This document shows positions 46,359-56,037 of a stretch of DNA of 64,000 nucleotides, piece by piece. The DNA comes from Nostoc sp. FACHB-280 (GTDB taxonomy: Bacteria > Cyanobacteriota > Cyanobacteriia > Cyanobacteriales > Nostocaceae), in contig NZ_JACJSD010000001.1 of NCBI RefSeq assembly GCF_014697615.1, forward strand, positions 62,001 to 126,000, in the 5' to 3' direction. Made by a program: the position numbers and the translations under genes. Within the stretch, counting starts at the first letter, position 1, and the number at the start of each line of letters is the position of its first letter. The notes beneath the pieces are model-generated. The model saw only the letters and a program-made list of their open reading frames with translations, searched no databases and was not told the origin of the DNA.

Positions 46359-47198
46359 ATGCCCGATCAACTCCGACTCAGCGACTACAAGCAACAAATA
46401 GCTGACCTCTTTAATCGCAGAAGTCCAACTTATGATCAAAGCGAGTGGCATTTACAAATTGCTCATCGTTTGGTGGAATATGCCCAACTGCGTCCAGGAG
46501 ATCAGGTATTAGATATTGCAACTGGTACGGCGATGGCTGCAATTGCGGCGGCTCAAGTTGTAGGCGCTGGCGGTAAGGTAATTGGTATAGATATTTCATC
46601 GGGAATGCTGGCACAAGCACAACAAAAAGTCACCGAATTAGGGCTGACAAATATTGAATTTCAATTAGCGGATGCAGAATCACTCAACTTTCCAGCTAAC
46701 AGTTTTGATTGCATCTTATGTTCTTCGGCATTAATTTGGCTGGAAAATTTTACAGGTGCATTACACCATTGGCATCAATTTTTAAAACCTGGGGGCTTAC
46801 TTGGATTTCATGCCTTTGCAGAGACCGCTTTTATTGCCAGTATTGTAGTGCAGAAAGTTTTGGCAAAGTATGGCATTGCTCTTTATTTAAACCAGCCTAC
46901 AGGCACAACAGAAAAGTGTCGTCATTTACTAGAAGCAGCAGGTTATGACTGCATTGAAATTATATCTGAGCAATATGGCAGTTATGTTAATTTAGAGCAA
47001 GCTAAGGGAATGTGGTTGGGTAGTTCTTATCCAGCACCGGGGCAATTTCCTAATCCTTTTTCGCAGTTATCAACTCAAGAAGTAGAGCAAGTTAAGGCAG
47101 AATTTGAATTAGAATTAGCTGCTTTAGAAACTGCACAAGGAATTTGGAATGATATTACTACATTTTTTACCTTTGGGCGGAAACCAGTTATACAGTAG
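46359..47198 (+). CDS. Class I SAM-dependent methyltransferase (UbiE-like)
   Basis: 279 residues. SAM-binding motif I is VLDIATGTAMAAIAA, followed by VIGIDISSGMLAQAQ (acidic ribose-binding Asp), FQLADAESLNFPANSFD and a post-motif CSSALIWLENF, as in the methyltransferase type 11/UbiE group. Acceptor substrate unknown; possibilities include quinones or small metabolites. It is divergent from cysH. Confidence 0.85.
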   Translation: MPDQLRLSDYKQQIADLFNRRSPTYDQSEWHLQIAHRLVEYAQLRPGDQVLDIATGTAMAAIAAAQVVGAGGKVIGIDISSGMLAQAQQKVTELGLTNIEFQLADAESLNFPANSFDCILCSSALIWLENFTGALHHWHQFLKPGGLLGFHAFAETAFIASIVVQKVLAKYGIALYLNQPTGTTEKCRHLLEAAGYDCIEIISEQYGSYVNLEQAKGMWLGSSYPAPGQFPNPFSQLSTQEVEQVKAEFELELAALETAQGIWNDITTFFTFGRKPVIQ

Positions 47199-47283
47199 AA
47201 TGCAGGAGTCAGAATTTAAATAAGCTTTTTATTTTACTTTGAAAATGAAATATAGCGTTTTCTAGTAACATATCTACTGCAAA

Positions 47284-47322
47284 AGCTTTTGGTGCGTTAC
47301 TGCTTACGCCTAACACACCCTA
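47284..47322 (-). repeat. Dispersed repeat family 3, copy 2
   Basis: The reverse complement reads AGGGTGTGTTAGGCGTAAGC followed by AGTAACGCACCAAAAG. It matches 18421-18462 with one difference in the shared block (CAGTAACG versus CCGTAACG). Confidence 0.75.
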
Positions 47323-47356
47323 CTGGACTGTTTCAGAAATCAAATTAAACATTAAA

Positions 47357-48277
47357 ATGCCTTACTTGAATACTGCTCGTGCAATTCGTAACATGATTGC
47401 TGAATATACTCAAGCTTCAACTTTGTGGATAGATACAGAAGTAGCTGATTATAATAGCCGAAATCCCAGATTGTCGCTGATTCAGGTGTTAGATCATCCT
47501 GATGATATGAGTGGCGATCGCGTTTTTTTGTTGGATGTATTAAATCAAGATGAGTTGGTAGCTGATTTTATTCAGCAAGTAATGTTAAATCCCAATGTCG
47601 AAAAAGTATTTCATAACGCTAGTTATGATGTAAAATTTCTCGGTAATAAAAAAGCTAAAAATATTACTTGTACTTTAGAAATCGCGAAAAAAATTCCTTA
47701 TTATCTGTTACCAGTACCGAATTATCAACTCAAAACTCTTGCAACTGTTTTATGTAACTTTCACGATATTGATAAACAATCACAAAGTAGCGATTGGAGC
47801 AGAAGACCTTTATCAGAAGAACAAATAGACTACGCTTATCTTGACTGCATTTATCTTGCTCAAGTGCATAAATGTTTGTTAGAATTACAAGCAGAAGGTA
47901 ATCCCGAACCAGATACAGAAGATTTAATAGCTCTGAATGCTAGATATACCCAAATAGAAGAACAATGGAAGCTATTAAACTCTGAATATGAACATTTACA
48001 AGAGCGCATTAAAAAAGCTATGCAGGCTCAAAATGTATCAGAAACATCTGCTTTTAAGTTGACGGCTTATGAACGCAAAACTGTAAAAGCCCAATTCTTA
48101 GAGTTAGCTAGACTGGTACAAACTCAAGGATTAGATTTAGATTTCCCGATTACCTTGACTCAAAAGCTGCAAAAAGATTTAGGTGAAAATTTAGAACAAT
48201 TATCTGTAGAAATAGATACATCTAATGCTTTGCGGCTAACTCCGAAAACTCAGGAAACTAATGGTGAGGATGAGTGA
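47357..48277 (+). CDS. Ribonuclease D-like 3'-5' exonuclease
   Basis: 306 residues, DEDDy family: LWIDTEVADY (Asp26, Glu28), VFHNASYDVKFLG (Asp) and the Tyr-x3-Asp motif in YAYLDCIYL. This fold trims RNA 3' ends; RNase D matures tRNAs. The C-terminal region (from about 190) is helical and lacks an obvious second HRDC domain, so it is shorter than E. coli RNase D (375 residues). Confidence 0.88.
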   Translation: MPYLNTARAIRNMIAEYTQASTLWIDTEVADYNSRNPRLSLIQVLDHPDDMSGDRVFLLDVLNQDELVADFIQQVMLNPNVEKVFHNASYDVKFLGNKKAKNITCTLEIAKKIPYYLLPVPNYQLKTLATVLCNFHDIDKQSQSSDWSRRPLSEEQIDYAYLDCIYLAQVHKCLLELQAEGNPEPDTEDLIALNARYTQIEEQWKLLNSEYEHLQERIKKAMQAQNVSETSAFKLTAYERKTVKAQFLELARLVQTQGLDLDFPITLTQKLQKDLGENLEQLSVEIDTSNALRLTPKTQETNGEDE

Positions 48278-48502
48278 GAAGAGTGATTGATTTGAGTGCA
48301 GTTCTTATTAATAAATAAGCAAGAACGTATAATTCATCACCGTTAAATTACCAGCTAAAACACAAAAAGTTGATAAACTTCCCGGTTACGGCAAGAGTTA
48401 ACCGTTATTAAACCTAGGGAATATCAGTTAAGTGTAAAATTCCAGAATTAAGAAAATTGGGTGCTAATTAAATCTAGGTGGAATGGTGGTTAAAAGCAAC
48501 TT

Positions 48503-49345
48503 ATGAAGCTGCGGTTATGGGAGCAAAAGCGGGTGAAGGAAAATAAAGCATTGGCTATGGTTGTGCTGACTGTGTTGAGTGCAATTACCCTTGTCTCTTG
48601 CAATCGAGATAAGAATGTTTTGGTGACAGAAATCGGCTTCAATCCTCCTAGCCGCCGGACTATTAAAACTTCACAAGCTGGGGCGCTGTATCTTCAAGGA
48701 CAAAATCAGCACCTCAAAGGCGACTTACAAGCAGCGATCGCATCTTATACTAAAGCCATCAATCTCAACCCTGAATATAGTGCAGCTTACAAAGGGCGGG
48801 GACTGGCTTATTTTGATACAGGTGACAAACAAAAAGCCATCGATGATTATAACGAAGCCTTGCGCCTGTCTCCCAACGATGCCGAAGCTTATAACAGTAG
48901 AGGAAACGCCCGCGCCTCCTTGGGAGATAATCGAGGTGCGATCGCAGATTATACCCAAGCTGTTAAACTGTCACCCAACTATGCCGAAGCTTATAATAAC
49001 CGCGCCAATGCCCGTGCAGCCATAGGCGAGAGAGATGGTTCACTAGAAGATTACGACCAAGCAATTATTCTCAATCCGCGTTATGCGATCGCTTACAATA
49101 ACCGAGGTAACGCTAGGGCTGCTCAAGGAGACAAACAAGGAGCCATATCCGACTACAACGAAGCCATACGCCTCAATCCCAACTTTGCACCAGCTTATAA
49201 CAATCGCGGTAACGCCCGCGCCGCCCAAGGCGACAAACAAGGCGCTATGAAAGATTTAGAACAAGCCGCCGCCATTTTACAACGTCAAGGTAATAACGAC
49301 TTGTATCAACAAGTAATGAATAATATGCAGGAACTTGGGCAATAG
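48503..49345 (+). CDS. TPR-repeat lipoprotein
   Basis: 280 residues. The signal sequence ends in a lipobox-like LVSC (about residues 30-33), followed by six or so 34-residue TPR units of the GxLQAAIASYTKAINLNPEY and YNNRGNARAAQGDKQGAI type from about residue 65 to 265. TPR superhelices bind partner proteins; this one is likely membrane-tethered in the periplasm. The repeats are highly similar to one another. The start is ATG, with a weak ribosome site. Confidence 0.85.
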   Translation: MKLRLWEQKRVKENKALAMVVLTVLSAITLVSCNRDKNVLVTEIGFNPPSRRTIKTSQAGALYLQGQNQHLKGDLQAAIASYTKAINLNPEYSAAYKGRGLAYFDTGDKQKAIDDYNEALRLSPNDAEAYNSRGNARASLGDNRGAIADYTQAVKLSPNYAEAYNNRANARAAIGERDGSLEDYDQAIILNPRYAIAYNNRGNARAAQGDKQGAISDYNEAIRLNPNFAPAYNNRGNARAAQGDKQGAMKDLEQAAAILQRQGNNDLYQQVMNNMQELGQ

Positions 49346-49909
49346 TTTAGGCGTTGTGTGTTGAAGTTGGGTTTACTTCGACCCTTTGACAAGCTTAGGG
49401 CGGCGCTGTAATCAATAAACGAAATCGAAAATTTACAGTATGAAACCGTATCCCGCCTTGAACTAAAGTTCCAGGCTCATAGCCAAAGTCTACTGAAGTA
49501 GACTGGAATCAATTTTTCTTTGAGTCCTCTTGAGAGGACTTGCGCTATGAGACTCGGAATTTATTCCGAGGCAGGACAGATGCACTTAACCCAGATTTGT
49601 GTATAGCCGTAGCCTACGAGAAGAGGGGAATAAAACCCAGACTTTCGCCTTTTAGAAGCGGGAGAGGTCTGTCGAATTAACGTTTATTTAAAAACTACGT
49701 CGCTAACCACAAAATCTCAAGGTGCGTTGGCGTAGTCCGCACTTCGACCCTTCTCCTACCGGAGACGCTACGCGAACGACACGCTCAGGGCATCGCAAGC
49801 TCAGTGACCACCGCAGGCATCGCTACAAAGCGATGGTATAGAATTTTGCCCTGATCCGCTAAAATCATCTTCAACAGTCTTCTTTCCTTTTACCCTTTGG
49901 CTTGGAATT
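49346..49909. other. Repeat-rich intergenic region
   Basis: Contains the structured repeat copy at 49436-49614 and, at 49730-49840, a cluster of dispersed motifs (TTCTCCTACCGGAGACGCTA and similar). No gene seen. The Roco gene begins at the far end. Confidence 0.5.
49436..49614 (+). repeat. Structured dispersed repeat family 1, copy A
   Basis: About 180 bp with an outer stem (CCCGCC / GGCAGG), an inner stem GGCTCATAGC / GCTATGAG, and hairpins at 49487-49504 and 49523-49540. Copy B at 60056-60265 keeps the paired positions although the bases differ. Confidence 0.8.
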
Positions 49910-52753
49910 ATGACGCAAGATGAGTTGTTGGCACTGATGCAAGCGGCTACTGAGGGTTGGCAAGATTTAGACTTGTCGTGGAAAAAGTTGACCAAAATTC
50001 CAGAAGCGATCGCCCAATTAACCAACCTCACCCAGCTTTACCTTCATAACAACCAAATCAGCGAGATACCAGAAGCGATCGCCCAACTAACCAATCTTAC
50101 CTACCTTACCATCAGTGAAAACCAAATCAGCGAGATACCAGAAGCGATCACCCAATTAACCAATCTTACTCAGCTTCACCTCAGAAACAACCAAATCAGC
50201 GAGATACCAGAAGCGATCGCCCAATTAACCAACCTCACAGTGCTTGACCTCAGAAACAACCAAATCAGCGAGATACCAGAAGCGATCGCTCAATTAAGCA
50301 ACCTCACCCAGCTTCACGTCAGTGAAAACCAAATCAGCGAGATACCAGAAGCGATTGCCCAATTAACCAATCTCACCCAGCTTTACCTTTATAACAACCA
50401 AATCAGCAAGATACCAGAAGCGATCGCCCAATTAACCAACCTCACAGTGCTTGACCTCAGAAACAACCAAATCAGCGAGATACCAGAAGCGATTGCCCAA
50501 TTAACCAATCTCACCCAGCTTTACCTCTATAACAACCAAATCAGCGAGATACCAGAAGCGATTGCCCAATTAACCAATCTCACCCAGCTTTACCTCTATA
50601 ACAACCAAATCAGCGAGATACCAGAAGCGATTGCCCAATTAACCAACCTCACAGTGCTTGACCTCAGAAACAACCAAATCAGCGAAATTCCAGAGACACT
50701 CGCTAAATTAACTAATCTTAGACATCTTTACCTCAATAACAACCCAATAACCAACATTCCCTTAGAAATTCTTCATTCACACGACGCACAAAATATTTTT
50801 AATTACTTGAGGCAAATTCGCACAAGTAAAACTCGACCATTACACGAAGCCAAACTATTGCTTGTTGGACAAGGTAGCGTCGGCAAAACATCCCTCATCG
50901 AGCGACTAATCCGCAACAAATATGATAACAATCAACCCCAAACCGACGGACTGAATGTCCAAACTTGGAACGTACATATTAATAGCAAAGACATCCGCCT
51001 GAATGTTTGGGACTTTGGAGGACAGGAAATTTATCATGCTACCCATCAGTTTTTTTTGACGAAACGTAGCCTATATCTCTTAGTTTGTAATTGTCGCACT
51101 AGCGAAGAAGAAAACCGCATTGAATATTGGTTGAAATTAATTGAAAGCTTCGGCGGAAAGTCCCCCGTGATTATTGTTGGCAACAAAAGAGACGAACAAC
51201 CCCTCGACATCAACCGCAAAGCATTACGCGAGAAATATCCCAATATCCGAGCCATTATCGAAACTTCCTGCCAAGATAATATCGGCATTGATGAACTTCG
51301 CACCGCTATTTTTCAGCAAATTGCCAACCTCAAAGAAGTCTACAACCTTCTACCCCTCTCATGGTTTGAGGTGAAACAACAACTCGAATCAATGCCCCAA
51401 GACTTCATCAGCTACAGCAACTATATTGGCATCTGCTATGAAAACAAAATTCCCGAAGAACAAAACCAAGAACAACTCATCGACTTGCTGCATCGACTCG
51501 GCTTAGTTCTCAACTTCCGCGACCATCCCATCCTTAAAGATACCAACGTCCTCAAACCCAACTGGGTGACAGAAGGTATTTACACACTTCTCAGCGATGA
51601 AATTCTTAAAACTCAACGCCAAGGCATTTTCACCCCCGCCGACCTCAGCAGTATTCTTAATCCAGAACGTTACCCCATCCAGCGCCACAAATATCTGATT
51701 GGGTTGATGAAAGAATTTGAGCTTTGTTTTGCCCTAGAATGTCACCCGCCACAATTTTTGATTGCTGGACTTCTGCCCAAAGACCAACCAGATAAAACAG
51801 AACTCCACGGCGAAACCCTAGAATTTCAATACCATTACAAAGTTCTCCCGGAAAGCATTATTTCTCGCTTTATCGTCAACACCCACGAAAAAATCTATAA
51901 CCAAATCTATTGGCGCAGTGGTGTAATGCTGCAATATCAAGAAAATAACGAAATCTATAATATTGCACGGATAAAAGCCGACCCCGAAGACAAAAAAATC
52001 TTCATCGCCATTAGTGGACGCAAAGAAACCCGCCGCTTATTTCTCGGTATCCTCCGCGATGTCTTTAACAAAATCCACAAAACTCTACCCAACCTCGAAA
52101 TCACCGAATGGGTTCCCGTTCCCGGCTATCCCAATCATCCCCCCCTCGACTATCAAGAACTCTTGGGACTTGAGGCAATGGGTGAAAGCACAGTTACTAT
52201 CGGCAAATTAAAATTAAAACTCAATTTACGTCAACTTTTAGATGGTTACGAATCATTAGAATCGCGTCAGAAATCAAAAAGAGATGAGTTAGAACGCGAT
52301 CGCCTCACAATTGTCAACAAGATTTACAATAGCAACCAAGCAGAATATAAACCTATGACACAAAATACAAACAACTTTCACAACTCAAACATTGCCAACT
52401 TTGCCAACGAAGTTAAAGACAAAGCCAGTCAGCAAGCCTCAGATTTCACTCAAACCAGTGGCGCAAACATCACCGAAATTCTGCAACTAATCCACAACCT
52501 ACGCCAAACCGCCGCCCAATTTCCGCCAGAAATCCGCGACGACATCACCATTGATATTGATGATGTAGAAGCCGAAATCCAAAAGCCAGAACCAGAACGC
52601 AATAAAACTAAACTTAAAAAGCGTCTCATTGCTTTACTCACTGCTGCTGGTTTAATTGCTGCTCCCATTGCAGGTATCACAGATTTTACAAACAATGTTC
52701 TAGACATAGGCAGTAAGTTGGGCATAGAACTACAACTTCCTGCTGGAAAATAG
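49910..52753 (+). CDS. Roco-type protein (LRR - Ras-like GTPase - COR)
   Basis: 947 residues. Residues about 20-285 are 12 leucine-rich repeats of 23 residues with the consensus LTNLTQLYLxNNQISEIPEA. A Ras-like Roc domain follows with P-loop LVGQGSVGKTS (318-328), WDFGGQEIYHATHQFF (switch) and VGNKRDE. Then a COR domain (about 480-790), and a C-terminal cyanobacterial module (NIANFANEVKDKASQQASDF, FPPEIRDDITIDIDDVE) ending in one membrane helix (LIALLTAAGLIAAPIAGI). Roco proteins are G-protein switches; several bacterial ones sit in conflict or signalling systems. The DNA of the LRR units is nearly identical, as from recent tandem duplication. Confidence 0.93.
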   Translation: MTQDELLALMQAATEGWQDLDLSWKKLTKIPEAIAQLTNLTQLYLHNNQISEIPEAIAQLTNLTYLTISENQISEIPEAITQLTNLTQLHLRNNQISEIPEAIAQLTNLTVLDLRNNQISEIPEAIAQLSNLTQLHVSENQISEIPEAIAQLTNLTQLYLYNNQISKIPEAIAQLTNLTVLDLRNNQISEIPEAIAQLTNLTQLYLYNNQISEIPEAIAQLTNLTQLYLYNNQISEIPEAIAQLTNLTVLDLRNNQISEIPETLAKLTNLRHLYLNNNPITNIPLEILHSHDAQNIFNYLRQIRTSKTRPLHEAKLLLVGQGSVGKTSLIERLIRNKYDNNQPQTDGLNVQTWNVHINSKDIRLNVWDFGGQEIYHATHQFFLTKRSLYLLVCNCRTSEEENRIEYWLKLIESFGGKSPVIIVGNKRDEQPLDINRKALREKYPNIRAIIETSCQDNIGIDELRTAIFQQIANLKEVYNLLPLSWFEVKQQLESMPQDFISYSNYIGICYENKIPEEQNQEQLIDLLHRLGLVLNFRDHPILKDTNVLKPNWVTEGIYTLLSDEILKTQRQGIFTPADLSSILNPERYPIQRHKYLIGLMKEFELCFALECHPPQFLIAGLLPKDQPDKTELHGETLEFQYHYKVLPESIISRFIVNTHEKIYNQIYWRSGVMLQYQENNEIYNIARIKADPEDKKIFIAISGRKETRRLFLGILRDVFNKIHKTLPNLEITEWVPVPGYPNHPPLDYQELLGLEAMGESTVTIGKLKLKLNLRQLLDGYESLESRQKSKRDELERDRLTIVNKIYNSNQAEYKPMTQNTNNFHNSNIANFANEVKDKASQQASDFTQTSGANITEILQLIHNLRQTAAQFPPEIRDDITIDIDDVEAEIQKPEPERNKTKLKKRLIALLTAAGLIAAPIAGITDFTNNVLDIGSKLGIELQLPAGK
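50015..50774 (+). repeat. Tandem 69-bp repeat (LRR-encoding) array
   Basis: Eleven 69-bp units, each starting like CAATTAACCAACCTCACCCA and continuing through AACAACCAAATCAGCGAGAT and CCAGAAGCGATCGCC. Some units are identical over almost their whole length. Unit variants alternate between QLYLYNN and VLDLRNN types. Confidence 0.9.
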
Positions 52754-52761
52754 GCGTTTCT

Positions 52762-52852
52762 AAGTAGGTAGACATAATTTTTAGAAGACGCATTTCGACT
52801 CCCATTGACTACACTCAGGACGAGTCGCTCAATGCTCACTAGCTTTACTAAA
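52762..52852 (+). repeat. Dispersed repeat family 2, copy 2, plus a fragment of family 1
   Basis: TAAGTAGGTAGACA, GACGCATTTCGACTCC, GAGTCGCTCAATGCTCA and TTACTAAAA in order, matching 9074-9164 in reverse. At 52860-52885 it runs on into GCTATGAGACTTGGAGTTTA, the 3' half of the structured repeat family 1. Confidence 0.7.
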
Positions 52853-52877
52853 AGAGGTGCGCTATGAGACTTGGAGT

Positions 52878-55589
52878 TTATTCCGCCTCGGAACAGCCTT
52901 CTGCCTCCTGCCTTCTGCCTCCTGCCTTCTGCTCTAAATTAACCAAAACTTGCCCGATCGCACCTATTAATTGTTTTTGTTCGACAGGTTTAACTAAATG
53001 GATGTGGAAACCTGCGGCTAGTGCTTGTTTTTGGTTGATTTCTCCAGCATAAGCTGTCAGGGCGATCGCCGGTATTTTCCCGCCTTGTTCTGGTGGTAAG
53101 GCGCGAATCAAACGGATGAGGGTATAACCGTCAATTCCCGGCATTCCGATATCACTTAACAGTAAGTCTGCCGTGTTTCTGGCTAAAAATTCTAAGGCTT
53201 GGCTACCAGATGCGATCGCGGTTACTTTAGCACCAAACTGTTCTAATATCACAGTCAAAAACTTGCCTGTATCTACATCATCGTCTACTACCAAAATATG
53301 TAACCCTGCTAAATTTACCGCCTCATCTATTGTTGAAATAAGTTGATTTTTGGGCATAAAATCTAATATTAATGGCAATCTCACCGTGAATGTTGCCCCC
53401 ATTCCTTCCCCTGGACTTTCTACTTTTACCGTCCCCCCATGCAGTTCTGTGAGATGGCGCACAATTGCTAACCCTAATCCTAAGCCACCATATTGACGAG
53501 TAATTGTGCCATCAGCTTGCCGAAAAGAATCAAATACGAATGGTAGAAAATCTGGACTAATACCTTTACCATTATCTTGAATTTGAATTTGAGCAAAGGT
53601 ATCAACTGTCTCTAAAATAATTTCTACTTTAGCGCCAGTCAACGGAGTAAATTTAATCGCATTAGACAGTAAATTACAAACTATTTGTTGCAGACGTTCT
53701 GCATCTCCTTTCACCCATGCTGTATCCACACAAATCATTTTCTGAATTTGCATTCCTTTAGCTTCCACAGCTAGATATACAGTATCCAGAGATGCGTGCA
53801 GAATATCAATTAAATTTACAGGCTGAAGATTTAAAATGATTTTTCTCTGTTGAATCCGCGAAACATCTAATAAATCTTCTATGAGTTGGATTTGTAATTT
53901 AGCATTCCGCTCAATAGTTTCTAAGCCATGTGTGAGTTTCTCATCATCATATTTACGTCTTCTGAGTAGTGTTACCCAACCTAAAATCGGATTCAAGGGA
54001 GTTCTTAATTCATGGGAAAGTACGGCAATAAACTCATCTTTAATTTTATTTGCTTTTTCCGCTTCACTCCGCGCCAATTGTTCTCTATATAAGAGATTTT
54101 CCCGTTCAACTTCTGCTTGTTTACGCTCAGTAATATCCCGAAAAAATATCCCCAAACCGTCTTCAAAGGGATAAGCATGAATTTCCAGCCACATATTTTG
54201 CGGCGGATATTTTGCTTCAAAATGTACAGGAATTAATTGTGCGATCGCCTGCAAATATTTTTGCTCAAATTCTGTACCTTGCATTCCTATCCATTGCTGC
54301 CAATAATTTTGTGCCAGCATGGTTTCTGGGGTTACACCTTTGATTTTAGCCGCTTGTTGGTTGGCATAAGTTATTTGCCAATCTTGATTAACGGCAATAA
54401 AAGCATCTGTCATGCTTTCTAAAATATTACTCAAGCGATTCCGCAGAGCTTTTTCGGCTTTTAATAATTTATCTTTCTCTCTATTTGAATCTTCTAAACA
54501 AATATTTGTTTCTTTTAATGAATTATTCAGTTTAATTAATTTCTCAGACAGTTCAGCCCGTTCTTGATATTCTCCAATTCTAAATTTTTCAATAGCAAGT
54601 TCTACTTGAATTTTAGCTCTTTCGGTAATAGCAACCCCTACCAATAAAGTCACAATTGATTGGACTAATAAACTTAATTTATGAACATGCAGAACTTCTG
54701 GTTGTACCGGAAAACTCGGCAATAAGATAGCATTAGGATAAACTACTAAATAAGAGAAAAGTGTGATTAATATGGAAAATGTTGAAACCAGCATTCCTGT
54801 AGAGACTCCGAAGCGCGTAGCCGCCCACATTACAGGAATAAAGCTCAAAAAAGATAACTGTTGAAACCTAAATTCTGTATTACTATTTATGGAAACTTCC
54901 GATACAGTTACCGAAGCAATACTAATACACAAAAATAAAATAGTAGTAACTTCTAATAACAAAGGGCGACAAGTTGGCAGTCTAAAAGTTGGGTATGAAG
55001 CATTTGCTGTTGAACAATGAGATAACCAACCCCCAGATTGCAGATAAGGCGTTAATACTAACAAAATTGTGGGGGTAAAACCCATAATACCGATCGCATT
55101 GCCTAACCACCAGTGAGTAATACTGTTAGTCAGGTGAGCAGCAGGCATTTTGCCTATAATTACCCAACCTAAACTACCAAACACAGCTAAACTACTACTG
55201 GCAAATAAAGGTACAGTTAAGGTAAAAATAGCAGCATCTTTGAGGTTATGAAACGTCAGTGAACCCTGCCAAAAACGACGGTAGAGTAACCAAGCAACCA
55301 GGGGTTCGACAATATCGATAACGCCAATAAATCGCTCCCAACCATGCAATCCCCAAACAGGAGCCATTAAGAAAGATGCAATTCCTGTGAGGATGATACC
55401 ATCAAGGCCAAACCAAAAACTCAAAGCGATCGCTACCCCAGATGGCGGAAACCACAAAGAAACCCCTGGCTGAATACGGTAAATAAGCGCCATTCCGTGA
55501 GCAGCAACCAAAGCTAATAGCCCCAGTGATAAAATCAAAAGCCGTCGATGCTTGGCAGCCACCCTAACAAATTGCGACACACGCTGCAT
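52878..55589 (-). CDS. MASE1 hybrid histidine kinase
   Basis: 903 residues. About eight N-terminal membrane helices form a MASE1-type sensor (residues 12-310, with SLWFPPSGVAIALSFWFG). A coiled coil and PAS domain follow (about 375-490), then HisKA with FIAVLSHELRTPLNP (phospho-His about 524), a HATPase (GGLGLGLAIVRHL) and a C-terminal receiver domain (VVDDDVDTGKF, phospho-Asp in LLLSDIGMPG at about 812, and KPVEQKQ). The last 18 or so residues (KAGGRRQEAEGCSEAE) are encoded by CTTCTGC/CTCCTGC heptamer repeats and a fragment of dispersed repeat, so the tail looks recruited. The signal is unknown. Confidence 0.93.
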   Translation of the reverse strand: MQRVSQFVRVAAKHRRLLILSLGLLALVAAHGMALIYRIQPGVSLWFPPSGVAIALSFWFGLDGIILTGIASFLMAPVWGLHGWERFIGVIDIVEPLVAWLLYRRFWQGSLTFHNLKDAAIFTLTVPLFASSSLAVFGSLGWVIIGKMPAAHLTNSITHWWLGNAIGIMGFTPTILLVLTPYLQSGGWLSHCSTANASYPTFRLPTCRPLLLEVTTILFLCISIASVTVSEVSINSNTEFRFQQLSFLSFIPVMWAATRFGVSTGMLVSTFSILITLFSYLVVYPNAILLPSFPVQPEVLHVHKLSLLVQSIVTLLVGVAITERAKIQVELAIEKFRIGEYQERAELSEKLIKLNNSLKETNICLEDSNREKDKLLKAEKALRNRLSNILESMTDAFIAVNQDWQITYANQQAAKIKGVTPETMLAQNYWQQWIGMQGTEFEQKYLQAIAQLIPVHFEAKYPPQNMWLEIHAYPFEDGLGIFFRDITERKQAEVERENLLYREQLARSEAEKANKIKDEFIAVLSHELRTPLNPILGWVTLLRRRKYDDEKLTHGLETIERNAKLQIQLIEDLLDVSRIQQRKIILNLQPVNLIDILHASLDTVYLAVEAKGMQIQKMICVDTAWVKGDAERLQQIVCNLLSNAIKFTPLTGAKVEIILETVDTFAQIQIQDNGKGISPDFLPFVFDSFRQADGTITRQYGGLGLGLAIVRHLTELHGGTVKVESPGEGMGATFTVRLPLILDFMPKNQLISTIDEAVNLAGLHILVVDDDVDTGKFLTVILEQFGAKVTAIASGSQALEFLARNTADLLLSDIGMPGIDGYTLIRLIRALPPEQGGKIPAIALTAYAGEINQKQALAAGFHIHLVKPVEQKQLIGAIGQVLVNLEQKAGGRRQEAEGCSEAE

Positions 55590-55867
55590 AATTGCCCAGA
55601 GAAATTTAGATTGATCCGCCTACCTATCTTAGTGCCAATTAACAGTCATAGCACCAGACACTCTTTCTGCTGCCATCATTGCAAAGATAGACCTTTCTGG
55701 CGTACCAAATATTGTTTTAATGATATGAGTTGAAGATCAGTTCATCAAGGTCATTTAACAAATATATCTCAGCCTGATTTAGATGAAGCGATCGCTAGTT
55801 GTAAACATAAATAAATTTCACTTAATTTTTTGTTAATTAAGCAAAAGAATCGTATCATTTATAACAA

Positions 55868-55899
55868 TAAAAAATAGAGCCTGCCAAAACAGACTCTAT
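55868..55899 (-). terminator. Terminator for the PhoX-type gene
   Basis: On the minus strand ATAGAGTCTG pairs with CAGGCTCTAT around TTTTGG and is followed by TTTTTT. It lies about 140 bases beyond the phosphatase stop. Confidence 0.7.
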
Positions 55900-55934
55900 C
55901 AATTAAGTGTAAAAACTAGTTTTTCTATAGCAAT

Positions 55935-55988
55935 CGTTTTATCTCCTCTCTTCCTTGTCTCCCTTGTCTCCCCTATCTCCCTTGTCTA
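55935..55988. repeat. STRR tract (CTTGTCTCC units)
   Basis: TCTTCCTTGTCTCCCTTGTC followed by TCCCCTATCTCCCTTGTCTA; same repeat type as in the metalloprotease gene. Confidence 0.8.
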
Positions 55989-56037
55989 TTTGATATGTAG
56001 ATCAAATAGAACTGCTACATTGCCATTGATCCTAGTA

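Larger units (their letters stand above)
55590..56037. other. Intergenic region between phoX-like and histidine kinase genes
   Basis: 0.45 kb. It holds the minus-strand terminator at 55868-55899 and a CTTGTCTCCC-type STRR at 55935-55988. The part near 55600-55800 probably carries the kinase promoter. No gene seen. Confidence 0.45.

Noticed and set aside
50015-50774. Tandem repeats that could suggest a CRISPR array
   Set aside because: Units are contiguous 69-mers with no unique spacers and encode LRRs in frame.
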